DNA of 5,303 bases from Actinomycetes bacterium (GCA_025455945.1 JALOLN010000161.1:1-5303); one strand, 5' to 3'. Positions 1-5,302 are shown, counted from the first letter of the stretch. Notes: generated by a model not told the origin, from the sequence alone. Numbers and translations are program-made.

Positions 1-135
1 GCGGTCGCCGTCCTGCTCGGGGTGAGCCTGCTCGGCGAGCCGTTCACCCGCGGGATGGCGCTGGGGTTCCCGCTCGTCCTGCTCGGCAGCTGGCTGGCCA
101 CCCGCCCGGTCGACCTGCCAGAGTCAGCACGGTGA
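1..135 (+). CDS. EamA/DMT-family membrane transporter, C-terminal fragment (5' end outside window)
   Basis: The reading frame is open from the left edge to a TGA at 133-135 and encodes the last 44 residues of a protein. The fragment is strongly hydrophobic. It holds a short helix end (AVAVLLGVSLL), then a G-E-P-F/L-x turn, then a second helix (MALGFPLVLLGSWLATRP), and ends in a short polar tail. A helix, a conserved 'LGEP' turn and a last helix with Gly-x-x-Leu-x-x-x-Gly spacing are typical of the end of an EamA domain (drug/metabolite transporter superfamily). The substrate cannot be read from this fragment. The stop overlaps the GTG start of the GDP-fucose synthase gene by 4 bases, so the two are probably co-transcribed and translationally coupled. 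The family call rests on a short fragment; another polytopic membrane protein is possible. Confidence 0.62.
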   Translation, partial: AVAVLLGVSLLGEPFTRGMALGFPLVLLGSWLATRPVDLPESAR

Positions 136-1091
136 GCGCACCTTTCCACCACCCAGTCCCGCGCGACGCCCGGGTCTTCGTGGCCGGGCACCGCGGTCTG
201 GTCGGCTCGGCGGTCTGGCGGCACCTGGCGGCCCAGGGGTTCACGAACCTGCTCGGCCGGACGTCGGCGGAGCTGGACCTGCGCGACCGTGAGCCGGTGC
301 AGCGGTTCTTCGCCGAGGAGCGGCCCGCCTACGTCGTCCTGGCCGCCGCCAAGGTCGGCGGGATCCTCGCCAACGCGACGTACCCGGCGGACTTCCTCAG
401 CGACAACCTGCGGATCCAGCTCAACGTCCTGGACGCCGCGGCCGAGGCGGGCGTGACCCGGCTGCTGTTCCTCGGCTCGTCGTGCATCTACCCGAAGCTG
501 GCGCCGCAGCCGATCCACGAGTCGGCGCTGCTCACCGGCCCGCTGGAGCCGACGAACGACGCGTACGCGATCGCCAAGATCGCCGGGGTGCTGCACGTGC
601 AGGCGCTGCGCCGGCAGCACGGCTGCTCGTTCGTCTCGGCGATGCCGACGAACCTCTACGGCCCCGGCGACAACTTCGACCTGCAGACCTCGCACGTGCT
701 GCCGGCGATGATCCGGCGGTTCGACGAGGCCCAGGCCGCCGGGGCGCCGGCGGTGACGCTGTGGGGCAGCGGCTCGCCACGGCGGGAGTTCCTGCACGTC
801 GACGACCTGGCCCGGGCCTGCCTGTTCCTGCTCGAGCGGTACGACGACCCGGAGCCGGTGAACGTCGGCGTGGGCGAGGACCTCACGATCCGCGAGCTGG
901 CCGAGCTGGTCGCAGACGTCGTCGGCTACGAGGGCACCCTCGAGTGGGACACCACCAAGCCGGACGGGACGCCGCGCAAGCTGCTCGACGTCAGCCGGCT
1001 CGCCGCGCTGGGGTGGGCGCCGCGGATCGGCCTGCGCGAGGGGATCGCCGCGACGTACGAGTGGTACCGCGCCCAGCCCGACCGGGGCTGA
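132..1091 (+). CDS. fcl: GDP-L-fucose synthase (GDP-4-keto-6-deoxymannose 3,5-epimerase/4-reductase)
   Basis: This 319-residue cytoplasmic enzyme makes GDP-L-fucose from GDP-4-keto-6-deoxy-D-mannose with NADPH; it is the step after Gmd. It is an extended short-chain dehydrogenase. The Rossmann glycine motif GHRGLVG is at residues 19-25. The catalytic set is complete: Ser116 and Cys118 in GSSCIYP, Tyr145 and Lys149 in YAIAK, and His188 in SHVLPAM. These match Ser107, Cys109, Tyr136, Lys140 and His179 of the E. coli enzyme with a constant offset of nine. The substrate-loop region MPTNLYGPGDNF (171-182) and the SPRREFLHVDD segment are also typical. Length fits the family (about 310-320). The GTG start at 132 sits in a GTGA overlap with the upstream transporter stop, which implies translational coupling. 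No gmd gene is in the window, so it must lie elsewhere if the pathway is complete. The product probably feeds a fucose- or deoxyhexose-containing surface glycan (inference). Confidence 0.95.
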   Translation: MSAPFHHPVPRDARVFVAGHRGLVGSAVWRHLAAQGFTNLLGRTSAELDLRDREPVQRFFAEERPAYVVLAAAKVGGILANATYPADFLSDNLRIQLNVLDAAAEAGVTRLLFLGSSCIYPKLAPQPIHESALLTGPLEPTNDAYAIAKIAGVLHVQALRRQHGCSFVSAMPTNLYGPGDNFDLQTSHVLPAMIRRFDEAQAAGAPAVTLWGSGSPRREFLHVDDLARACLFLLERYDDPEPVNVGVGEDLTIRELAELVADVVGYEGTLEWDTTKPDGTPRKLLDVSRLAALGWAPRIGLREGIAATYEWYRAQPDRG

Positions 1092-1118
1092 TCGCACCGC
1101 CCCCACTGACCCCGTGCC

Positions 1119-1178
1119 TTGATCAAGGAAAAGGGCACCACCGGGACGAACCCGAGTGGTGCCCTACTCCTTGATCAA
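1119..1178. terminator. Two-part long hairpin, probable bidirectional terminator between fcl and the SHOCT gene
   Basis: Three nested stems face each other here. The outer arms 1119-1129 and 1168-1178 (TTGATCAAGGA) pair perfectly over 11 bases. After a 2x2 internal loop, 1132-1141 (AGGGCACCAC) pairs with 1156-1165 over 10 bases. Past one bulged A (1155), a further 4 bp closes a 5-base loop at 1146-1150. The hairpin starts 27 bases after the fcl stop and ends 26 bases before the stop of the convergent SHOCT gene. Such a symmetric structure between two convergent genes suits termination from both sides. There is no clean T-tract, as is common in actinomycetes. The outer arm also contains a 12-base self-palindrome, CCTTGATCAAGG, at 1117-1128. 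Confidence 0.8.
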
Positions 1179-1203
1179 CTTGCGGGGGCGAGGCCCCGTG
1201 AGG

Positions 1204-1590
1204 TCAGGCGAGCGCCTTGGCCTTGAGGGCGTTGAACTCCTCCTGGGAGATCGCGCCGGAGCTGAGCAGCTCCTGCGCCTTGGCGATCTGCTCGGCGGCG
1301 CTGGCGCCGCCACCCGAGCCGGCCACCTGCTTGATGTACGCGTCCTGCTGCGCCTTGTAGTCGGCCATCTGCTTCATGTCCCGCTCGGCCATGCCCTTGC
1401 CGCGGACGATGACGTAGATCAGCATCGTGATGAGCGGCAGGAAGATGATCGCAATCAGCCAGATCGCCTTGGCGAAGCCGCCGACGTCATCGCTGCGGAA
1501 CAGGTCGATGATGATCCGGAACATGATCATGAAGTACATGACCATGAAGAAGATGACGACGAGGCTCCAGAGGAAGTCGCCGAGGTCCAT
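1204..1590 (-). CDS. Small membrane protein with PLDc_N-like transmembrane part and C-terminal SHOCT domain
   Basis: This 128-residue protein has two hydrophobic segments, about residues 7-30 and 40-62, separated by a short loop with charged residues (DLFRSDD). The second segment, ending LIYVIVRGKGM, resembles the PLDc_N (cardiolipin synthase N-terminal-like) hairpin. A charged, probably helical linker follows (about 63-90, AERDMKQMADYKAQQ), then a Gly/Ser stretch (GSGGG). The last 30 residues match the SHOCT short C-terminal domain: a helix, the turn LLSSGAISQEEF, and a helix ending in LKAKALA. SHOCT domains are thought to be small oligomerisation or interaction modules; the function of this architecture is unknown and I do not assign one. 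The ATG at 1588-1590 is preceded by GAAAGGGA (minus strand, 1608-1601) at a spacing of 10 bases. The gene converges on fcl and diverges from the CWB2 gene. Confidence 0.85.
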   Translation of the reverse strand: MDLGDFLWSLVVIFFMVMYFMIMFRIIIDLFRSDDVGGFAKAIWLIAIIFLPLITMLIYVIVRGKGMAERDMKQMADYKAQQDAYIKQVAGSGGGASAAEQIAKAQELLSSGAISQEEFNALKAKALA

Positions 1591-1642
1591 AGCTGGGATG
1601 TCCCTTTCGATATGCGGGCGGCCCGGGGCCGCGGGTCACCTC

Positions 1643-1648
1643 ACTCTA
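1643..1648 (-). promoter_or_regulatory. Possible -10 element for the SHOCT gene
   Basis: On the minus strand the hexamer TAGAGT fits the TAnnnT pattern of an actinobacterial -10 box. It would place the transcript start roughly 45 bases upstream of the ATG. No convincing -35 hexamer lies 17-18 bases further upstream, so this is a weak, position-based call. Confidence 0.3.
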
Positions 1649-1742
1649 TGACCCTTGATCACGGTTCGCCGGTCTGACGGCCCCGAAGGAGGTCACGGTT
1701 CCGCCACGCCCCCGGCTCCCCGGGATCGGGGACCGCCGCCGG

Positions 1743-1748
1743 TAGGGT
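1743..1748 (+). promoter_or_regulatory. Possible -10 element for the CWB2 gene
   Basis: TAGGGT fits TAnnnT and lies 37 bases upstream of the ATG at 1786, which would give a leader of about 30 bases. No TTGACA-like -35 is seen. A short hairpin (1717-1722 with 1727-1732) occupies that place instead. Confidence 0.35.
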
Positions 1749-1768
1749 CCGAAGCGCCGACCAGGCCC

Positions 1769-1776
1769 GGAAAGGA
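1769..1776 (+). promoter_or_regulatory. Ribosome binding site of the CWB2 gene
   Basis: GGAAAGGA is purine-rich and sits 9 bases before the ATG at 1786. It supports that start, which also begins a clean signal peptide. Confidence 0.65.
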
Positions 1777-1785
1777 CCCTGCCTG

Positions 1786-3618
1786 ATGCCCGCTCCCCTC
1801 CGCCGTGTCCGTCGCGCCGCCGTCGTCGCCACGGGGGTGACCGCCGCCGTGCTCGCCACCGCGCTGGTGCCCTCGCAGGCGGGCGCCGTCGTCGCCGTCA
1901 CGCAGGTCGTCGGCTTCGACGACTTCAACTACTGGGACAGCGGCGCGGACCCCACACCGCCCACCCTGTGGTGGATCGACTTCGACCAGCTCGGCGGCGC
2001 GGCGGAGTCGAACATCGTCAACCGGACGCCGGCGTCGGGGGCACTGGACGGCAGCGTCCAGCTGCAGACGTTGGGCGCCGCCGCGGACGAGGTGCAGGTC
2101 GGCACCCTCGACGCGGCCGGCACCGCCGTGGCGTCCCTGACCACGCTGGCCTACTCGACCAAGACGGACAACGCCACCGCCGTCCCGCGGCTGGAGGTCA
2201 CGGTCAGCTGCGACGCGGGCGCCGACCTGCGGCTGGTGTTCGACCCGACCCGGTTCGGCAACACCGCGGTCGGCGGCGGCGCCCCGAGCACGTCCTGGCA
2301 GCGCTGGGACGCCGCGGCGGGCACCTGGTACCTCTCCCGCGCGCTGGGGGCGCTCGCCGGCGGCGCGGCGAACGGGCACTCCCTCGCCGCGATCAAGGCC
2401 GCCTGCACCGGCGGCAGCGGCGCGGTCGTCAGCCACGGCGTGGCCGCGGGGCCGAGCTGGCCGGCGGCCGACACCAGCGTCGACCTGGTCACGCTCAACG
2501 CGACGACGACGGACTTCCTCTACGACTACGCCGTCCGGCTGGCCGGACCCACCCGCATCGAGACGGCGATCTCGATCTCCTTCAACAGCTTCGGCGACGA
2601 CAGCGCCGAGGGCGCGGTGGTCGCCCGGGCGGACCTGTTCCCGGACGCCCTCGCCGGCGTCCCCCTCGCCGGGGCGTACGGCGGTCCGCTGCTGCTCACG
2701 CCGCCGTCGACCCTGCTGCCGGACGTGTCGGCTGAGCTCGACCGCGTGCTCGAGCCCGGCGCCAAGGTCTTCGTCGTCGGCGGCACGGGGGCCCTCAGCC
2801 CGGCGGTGGAGTCGGCGCTGAAGACCAAGTTCGGCGCGGGCAACGTCGTCCGGATCGGTGGGTCGACCCGGATCGAGACCTCGCTGCTGGTGGCCGCCGC
2901 CGTCAAGGCACGCGCCGGCGCCCTCACCGGCGTGGACTTCGGGCCCGTCCTCGCCGCGACCGGGCGCAACTTCCCGGACGCGCTGTCGGCCGGGCCGGCC
3001 GCGCTGGCCAACCCCGACAGCCTCGGCGCCGTCGTCCTCACCAACGACTACTCCCTGCCCGGCAACGTGGCGACGTTCCTCGCCAACGAGCAGACCGCGG
3101 GGACGCCGATCGTCGCGGTCGGCGGCCAGGCCAAGGGCGCCCTGGGGTCGCTCGCGGACGTCTCCTACGCGGGCACCGACCGGTTCCACACCTCGGCGCT
3201 GGTCGCCGACAGCGGGTTCCTGTTCCCGACCGGGGACGAGTACTGGGGGCTGGCCAGCGGACTGAACTTCCCCGACGCGATGTCCGGCGGGGCTGCCCTG
3301 GGCAGCCTGCTGTCGCCGGTGCTCATCACCTCGCCGACGTCGCTGTCGACCCGGACCGGCGACCTCATCAAGCTCCGGCACACCCAGCTCGGCTTCGGGC
3401 TGATCCTCGGCGGCATCGGCGCGGTGAGCGAGACGGCGGCGACCAAGGCCTTCGGCTACGCCTCCGGCAGCACGGGGGCACTGCCCTACGCGCCGGTGGG
3501 GGCGGCGAACGCTGTCACCAGCGGCGGTCCGGGCGCGGCCGCGCTGGCCCCGTCGGCGGCGGTCCGGGCGCTGCGCGAAGCGGTGGCGAAGGCGTCCGCG
3601 CGCGTGCATCTGGGCTAG
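1786..3618 (+). CDS. Secreted protein with three C-terminal CWB2 cell-wall-binding repeats
   Basis: This 610-residue protein begins with a Sec signal peptide: RRVRR at 6-10, a hydrophobic core at 11-28, and likely cleavage after A32-G33-A34. Residues 35 to about 245 form a domain I cannot name. It is rich in predicted beta strands and aromatics (FDDFNYWDSG, LWWIDFDQLGG, WQRWDAAAGTWYLSR) and has two cysteines (142, 207) that could form a disulfide. Three tandem CWB2 (PF04122-type) repeats follow, at about 250-350, 355-455 and 460-555. Each opens with an R-I-E-T-like motif (R257-I-E-T, R362-I-E-T, degenerate R466-F-H-T). Each carries FPDAL/M (F285, F396, F495) and a later VGG or LGG turn. In Firmicutes, triple CWB2 modules pack as a trimer-like unit and bind anionic wall polymers non-covalently; the ligand in actinobacteria is less clear. 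The last 50 or so residues are Ala/Gly/Pro-rich, with no sortase motif or membrane anchor. The N-terminal domain is probably the effector, displayed on the wall. Confidence 0.9.
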   Translation: MPAPLRRVRRAAVVATGVTAAVLATALVPSQAGAVVAVTQVVGFDDFNYWDSGADPTPPTLWWIDFDQLGGAAESNIVNRTPASGALDGSVQLQTLGAAADEVQVGTLDAAGTAVASLTTLAYSTKTDNATAVPRLEVTVSCDAGADLRLVFDPTRFGNTAVGGGAPSTSWQRWDAAAGTWYLSRALGALAGGAANGHSLAAIKAACTGGSGAVVSHGVAAGPSWPAADTSVDLVTLNATTTDFLYDYAVRLAGPTRIETAISISFNSFGDDSAEGAVVARADLFPDALAGVPLAGAYGGPLLLTPPSTLLPDVSAELDRVLEPGAKVFVVGGTGALSPAVESALKTKFGAGNVVRIGGSTRIETSLLVAAAVKARAGALTGVDFGPVLAATGRNFPDALSAGPAALANPDSLGAVVLTNDYSLPGNVATFLANEQTAGTPIVAVGGQAKGALGSLADVSYAGTDRFHTSALVADSGFLFPTGDEYWGLASGLNFPDAMSGGAALGSLLSPVLITSPTSLSTRTGDLIKLRHTQLGFGLILGGIGAVSETAATKAFGYASGSTGALPYAPVGAANAVTSGGPGAAALAPSAAVRALREAVAKASARVHLG

Positions 3619-3634
3619 TCCTGTAGCGGTCGGT

Positions 3635-3663
3635 GCCCGGCTGCGGACGCTGCGCAGTCGGGC
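3635..3663. terminator. Hairpin after the CWB2 gene, probable terminator
   Basis: The arms 3635-3645 (GCCCGGCTGCG) and 3653-3663 (CGCAGTCGGGC) pair over 11 positions with a single G-T wobble and a 7-base loop. The stem begins 17 bases after the CWB2 stop codon. There is no T-tract, so it could instead be an mRNA 3'-end stabiliser or part of the leader of the LamG gene. Confidence 0.5.
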
Positions 3664-3739
3664 CCGGCCAGGAGTGGACATTTCCGCGCCGAGGTCCCCA
3701 CCATGGTGCTGCCAGGCATCATCCGCGCCCACCGCCCTC

Positions 3740-3748
3740 GGGGGAAAG
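3740..3748 (+). promoter_or_regulatory. Ribosome binding site that fixes the LamG gene start
   Basis: GGGGGAAAG lies just before the ATG at 3752. It favours that ATG over the in-frame GTG at 3674. Translation from 3752 also puts a classic signal peptide exactly at the N-terminus. Confidence 0.55.
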
Positions 3749-3751
3749 CCC

Positions 3752-4468
3752 ATGCGTCTGCGTCGTCCGCACCGCCCCGTTCTCATCGCCAGTGCTGCGG
3801 CCGGCCTGCTCCTCGCGGTCGCCCTGCCCGCCAACGCGGCCGTCTCCACGGTCGCCCTCTACGAGATGAACGAGCCGGCCGGCGCGCGGACCATGGTCGA
3901 CAGCAGCGGCAACGGCCTCAACGGGTCGATCGGCGCGGCGGTGCAGACCGGCGTCGCGTACGGCGGGGCGGTTGGCTACCGCTGGTCCGACGTCAAGCCC
4001 AACGAGCCCCCGGCCAAGCCGGAGCGCCTCGTGCTCGTGCCCGACAACGACAAGCTCGACCCGGGCACCTCGACCTACACCGTGACGGTTCGCTACCGCA
4101 CGCTGGAGCGGTTCGGCAACATCATCCAGAAGGGCCAGAGCGCGACCGTCGGCGGCTACTTCAAGTTCCAGGCGCCCAAGGGCATCGTGAAGTGCCTGTT
4201 CAAGGGCTCCAACGGCGAGCAGCGGACGGCGTCGTCCAAGGTGCCGCTCAACGACGGCAACTGGCACACCGTGACCTGCAAGCGCACCGCCACCCAGGTG
4301 TCGATGTGGGTCGACGGCGTCGTGACGAGCCGGGCCAATGGCCCGACCGGGAGCATCTCGAACAAGAAGCCGCTGGCGATCGGCGGCAAGGCCACCTGCG
4401 ACCAGGTCACGATCACCTGCGACTACTTCGAGGGTGACATCGACTACGTCAAGATCGAGAAGGGCTGA
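3752..4468 (+). CDS. Secreted LamG (concanavalin A-like lectin/glucanase fold) domain protein
   Basis: This 238-residue protein starts with a signal peptide: MRLRRPHR, a hydrophobic stretch to about residue 25, and likely cleavage after A27-N28-A29. The rest is one LamG/ConA-like beta-sandwich. The entry strand VALYEMNEPAG is followed by a D-S-S-G-N-G-L-N-G-S loop. The core is NDGNWHTVTCKRT and VSMWVDGVV, the usual W-H-x-V followed by W-V-D-G pattern. The domain closes with FEGDIDYVKI. Four cysteines in the mature chain (VKCLFKG, VTCKRT, ATCDQVTITCDY) could form two disulfides outside the cell. No catalytic residues of a glycosidase are evident, so glycan binding is the more likely role (inference). 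It follows the CWB2 gene by 133 bases in the same direction. A hairpin in between suggests separate or attenuated transcription. The lysine content is noticeably higher than in the neighbouring proteins. Confidence 0.86.
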   Translation: MRLRRPHRPVLIASAAAGLLLAVALPANAAVSTVALYEMNEPAGARTMVDSSGNGLNGSIGAAVQTGVAYGGAVGYRWSDVKPNEPPAKPERLVLVPDNDKLDPGTSTYTVTVRYRTLERFGNIIQKGQSATVGGYFKFQAPKGIVKCLFKGSNGEQRTASSKVPLNDGNWHTVTCKRTATQVSMWVDGVVTSRANGPTGSISNKKPLAIGGKATCDQVTITCDYFEGDIDYVKIEKG

Positions 4469-4497
4469 CCACCGCTTCTTGCATGAGGCTGCTCCTT

Positions 4498-4548
4498 GCA
4501 TGAAGGGCCCCTTGTGGCGAATAGATCGCCCTGGCGTGCCCTTCATGC
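4498..4548. terminator. Palindromic intergenic element, copy 1; probable terminator after the LamG gene
   Basis: The outer arms GCATGAAGGGC (4498-4508) and GCCCTTCATGC (4538-4548) pair perfectly over 11 bases. An inner stem, GGCGA (4516-4520) with TCGCC (4526-4530), closes a 5-base loop. The middle section pairs poorly. It lies 29 bases after the LamG stop. The element has the same length (51) as the core of the hairpin after hsp20 (5161-5211) and matches it at 40 of 51 positions without gaps. A direct repeat of CTTGCATGA at 4478-4486 and 4495-4503 looks like a partial copy of its left edge. Confidence 0.7.
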
Positions 4549-4585
4549 CCGAACCGCCAGCCCCCGGGAATGCGTCCCGACCATT

Positions 4586-4624
4586 GGAGCGTTAGCACTC
4601 ACGTAGGACGAGTGCTAACGCTCC
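4586..4624. promoter_or_regulatory. CIRCE operator (HrcA binding site), extended
   Basis: The core is TTAGCACTC (4592-4600), a 9-base spacer, and GAGTGCTAA (4610-4618). It matches the CIRCE consensus exactly in both arms and in spacer length. The symmetry continues outward for 6 more bases (GGAGCG and CGCTCC), giving 15-base perfect arms from 4586 to 4624. CIRCE is the target of the HrcA repressor, which is released when GroEL is titrated by unfolded protein. The site ends 35 bases before the hsp20 ATG, so it controls that gene. I could not place -35 and -10 boxes with confidence; they probably overlap the operator. Confidence 0.96.
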
Positions 4625-4648
4625 GGTGCGTCCGGGGCCGACACTTCT

Positions 4649-4655
4649 GGAGGAG
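4649..4655 (+). promoter_or_regulatory. Ribosome binding site of hsp20
   Basis: GGAGGAG, a near-perfect Shine-Dalgarno sequence, lies 4 bases (from its last G) before the ATG at 4660. It fixes this start over the in-frame ATGs at 4570 (which would put CIRCE inside the gene) and 4666. Confidence 0.85.
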
Positions 4656-4659
4656 CCAC

Positions 4660-5145
4660 ATGGCCATGCTCGCCTGGGACCCGTTCACAACCCTCTCCCG
4701 GCTGGACCGTGACTTCGATGACCTGGTGCGCCGCACCTGGGGCACCGCCTCCCCCGCGCGGACGACGGCGGGCTTCGTCCCGGCGGTCGAGATCGTGACC
4801 GACGGTGCCGACGTCCTGGTCCACCTCGAGCTGCCCGGCGTGGACGTCGACAACGACGTCGAGATCGAGGTCGCCGAGGGCCGGCTGACCGTCTGCGGCA
4901 GCCGTCAGGAGCTCACCGACCGGACGAACGAGGGTGCCAAGGTCCTCGTCCGCGAGTTCCGCTCCGGCTCGTTCCGCCGCGAGTTCGCGCTGCCGGACGG
5001 CGTCACCGCCGACGACGTCGAGGCCCGCTACGACCGCGGCATCCTCGAGATCCGGGTGCGCAACGTGACCAAGCCGGTCGTGCCGCCGAAGAAGGTCGCG
5101 ATCAAGAGCGGCGACGCCAACGTCATCGAGGGCACCGTCGAGTAG
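4660..5145 (+). CDS. hsp20: Hsp20/alpha-crystallin family small heat-shock protein
   Basis: This 161-residue cytoplasmic, ATP-independent chaperone holds unfolding proteins until Hsp70 or ClpB refolds them, and it normally assembles into large oligomers. The N-terminal arm (1-39) contains WDPFTTLSRLDRDFDDLV, the usual short amphipathic opening. The alpha-crystallin domain covers about 40-134. It includes VPAVEIVTDGADVLVHLELPGV, the strand LVREFRSGSFRREFALP, and the signature A122-x4-G127-I-L before the last strand. The C-terminal tail carries the I-x-I-type motif as V146-A-I148, used for docking between dimers. Length is normal for bacterial members. A single cysteine sits at 79. CIRCE upstream implies repression by HrcA. 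The gene is tail to tail with a second hsp20 copy, and their 3' ends are inverted repeats of each other. Its stop is TAG at 5143-5145, 7 bases before the downstream hairpin. Confidence 0.95.
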   Translation: MAMLAWDPFTTLSRLDRDFDDLVRRTWGTASPARTTAGFVPAVEIVTDGADVLVHLELPGVDVDNDVEIEVAEGRLTVCGSRQELTDRTNEGAKVLVREFRSGSFRREFALPDGVTADDVEARYDRGILEIRVRNVTKPVVPPKKVAIKSGDANVIEGTVE

Positions 5146-5302
5146 CTGCCCACCCTCGCTGCATGAAGGGGCCCCTGTGGCGATCTGATCGCCCCAGGGG
5201 CCCCGTCATGCGGCGAGGGCGGGCGGCCGACTCGACCGTGCCCTCGTTGAGGGTGGCGTCGCCGCTCTTGATCGCGACCTTCTGCGGCGGCGCGACCGGC
5301 TT
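5071..5302. repeat. Long inverted repeat made by the 3' ends of two tail-to-tail hsp20 genes
   Basis: The left arm 5071-5184 is the reverse complement of the right arm 5302-5188, with about 12 mismatches and one single-base gap over 114 positions. The arms meet at a 3-base loop (5185-5187). The outer 72 bases of each arm code for the last 24 residues of an Hsp20 tail and match at 66 of 72 positions. Similarity continues without interruption past the stop codon into the central hairpin. The right arm may continue beyond the window, so the real repeat could be longer. Confidence 0.88.

Noticed and set aside
1618..1632. GC-only palindrome GCGGCCCGGGGCCGC upstream of the SHOCT gene
   Set aside because: Arms of 7 around a single base, made only of G and C, are expected by chance at this base composition.
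1156..1677. Plus-strand frame of 173 codons over the SHOCT gene
   Set aside because: The translation is acidic, low-complexity shadow sequence that begins inside the terminator. The minus-strand protein has two TM helices and a SHOCT domain.
1717..1732. Small hairpin (TCCCCG/CGGGGA) upstream of the CWB2 gene
   Set aside because: Only 6 bp and all but one pair G-C, so a chance occurrence is likely. It is noted only because it lies where a -35 would be.
3619..3751. Possible riboswitch (c-di-AMP or c-di-GMP type) before the secreted LamG gene
   Set aside because: Such switches often precede wall-protein genes, but I find none of the conserved core segments. Only one simple hairpin is present, better explained as a terminator.
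1693..3849. Minus-strand open frame of 718 codons antisense to the CWB2 gene
   Set aside because: Long antisense frames are common in high-GC DNA. The product is low-complexity Arg/Gly/Ala-rich with no domain, while the plus strand has a signal peptide and three CWB2 repeats.
3719..4546. Minus-strand open frame of 275 codons antisense to the LamG gene
   Set aside because: No recognisable motif and low-complexity composition. The plus strand carries a clear signal peptide and LamG pattern, and this frame also spans a hairpin.
4570..4659. Longer hsp20 start adding 30 residues
   Set aside because: It would place the CIRCE operator inside the coding region and has no ribosome site. The ATG at 4660 has GGAGGAG and matches the family N-terminus.
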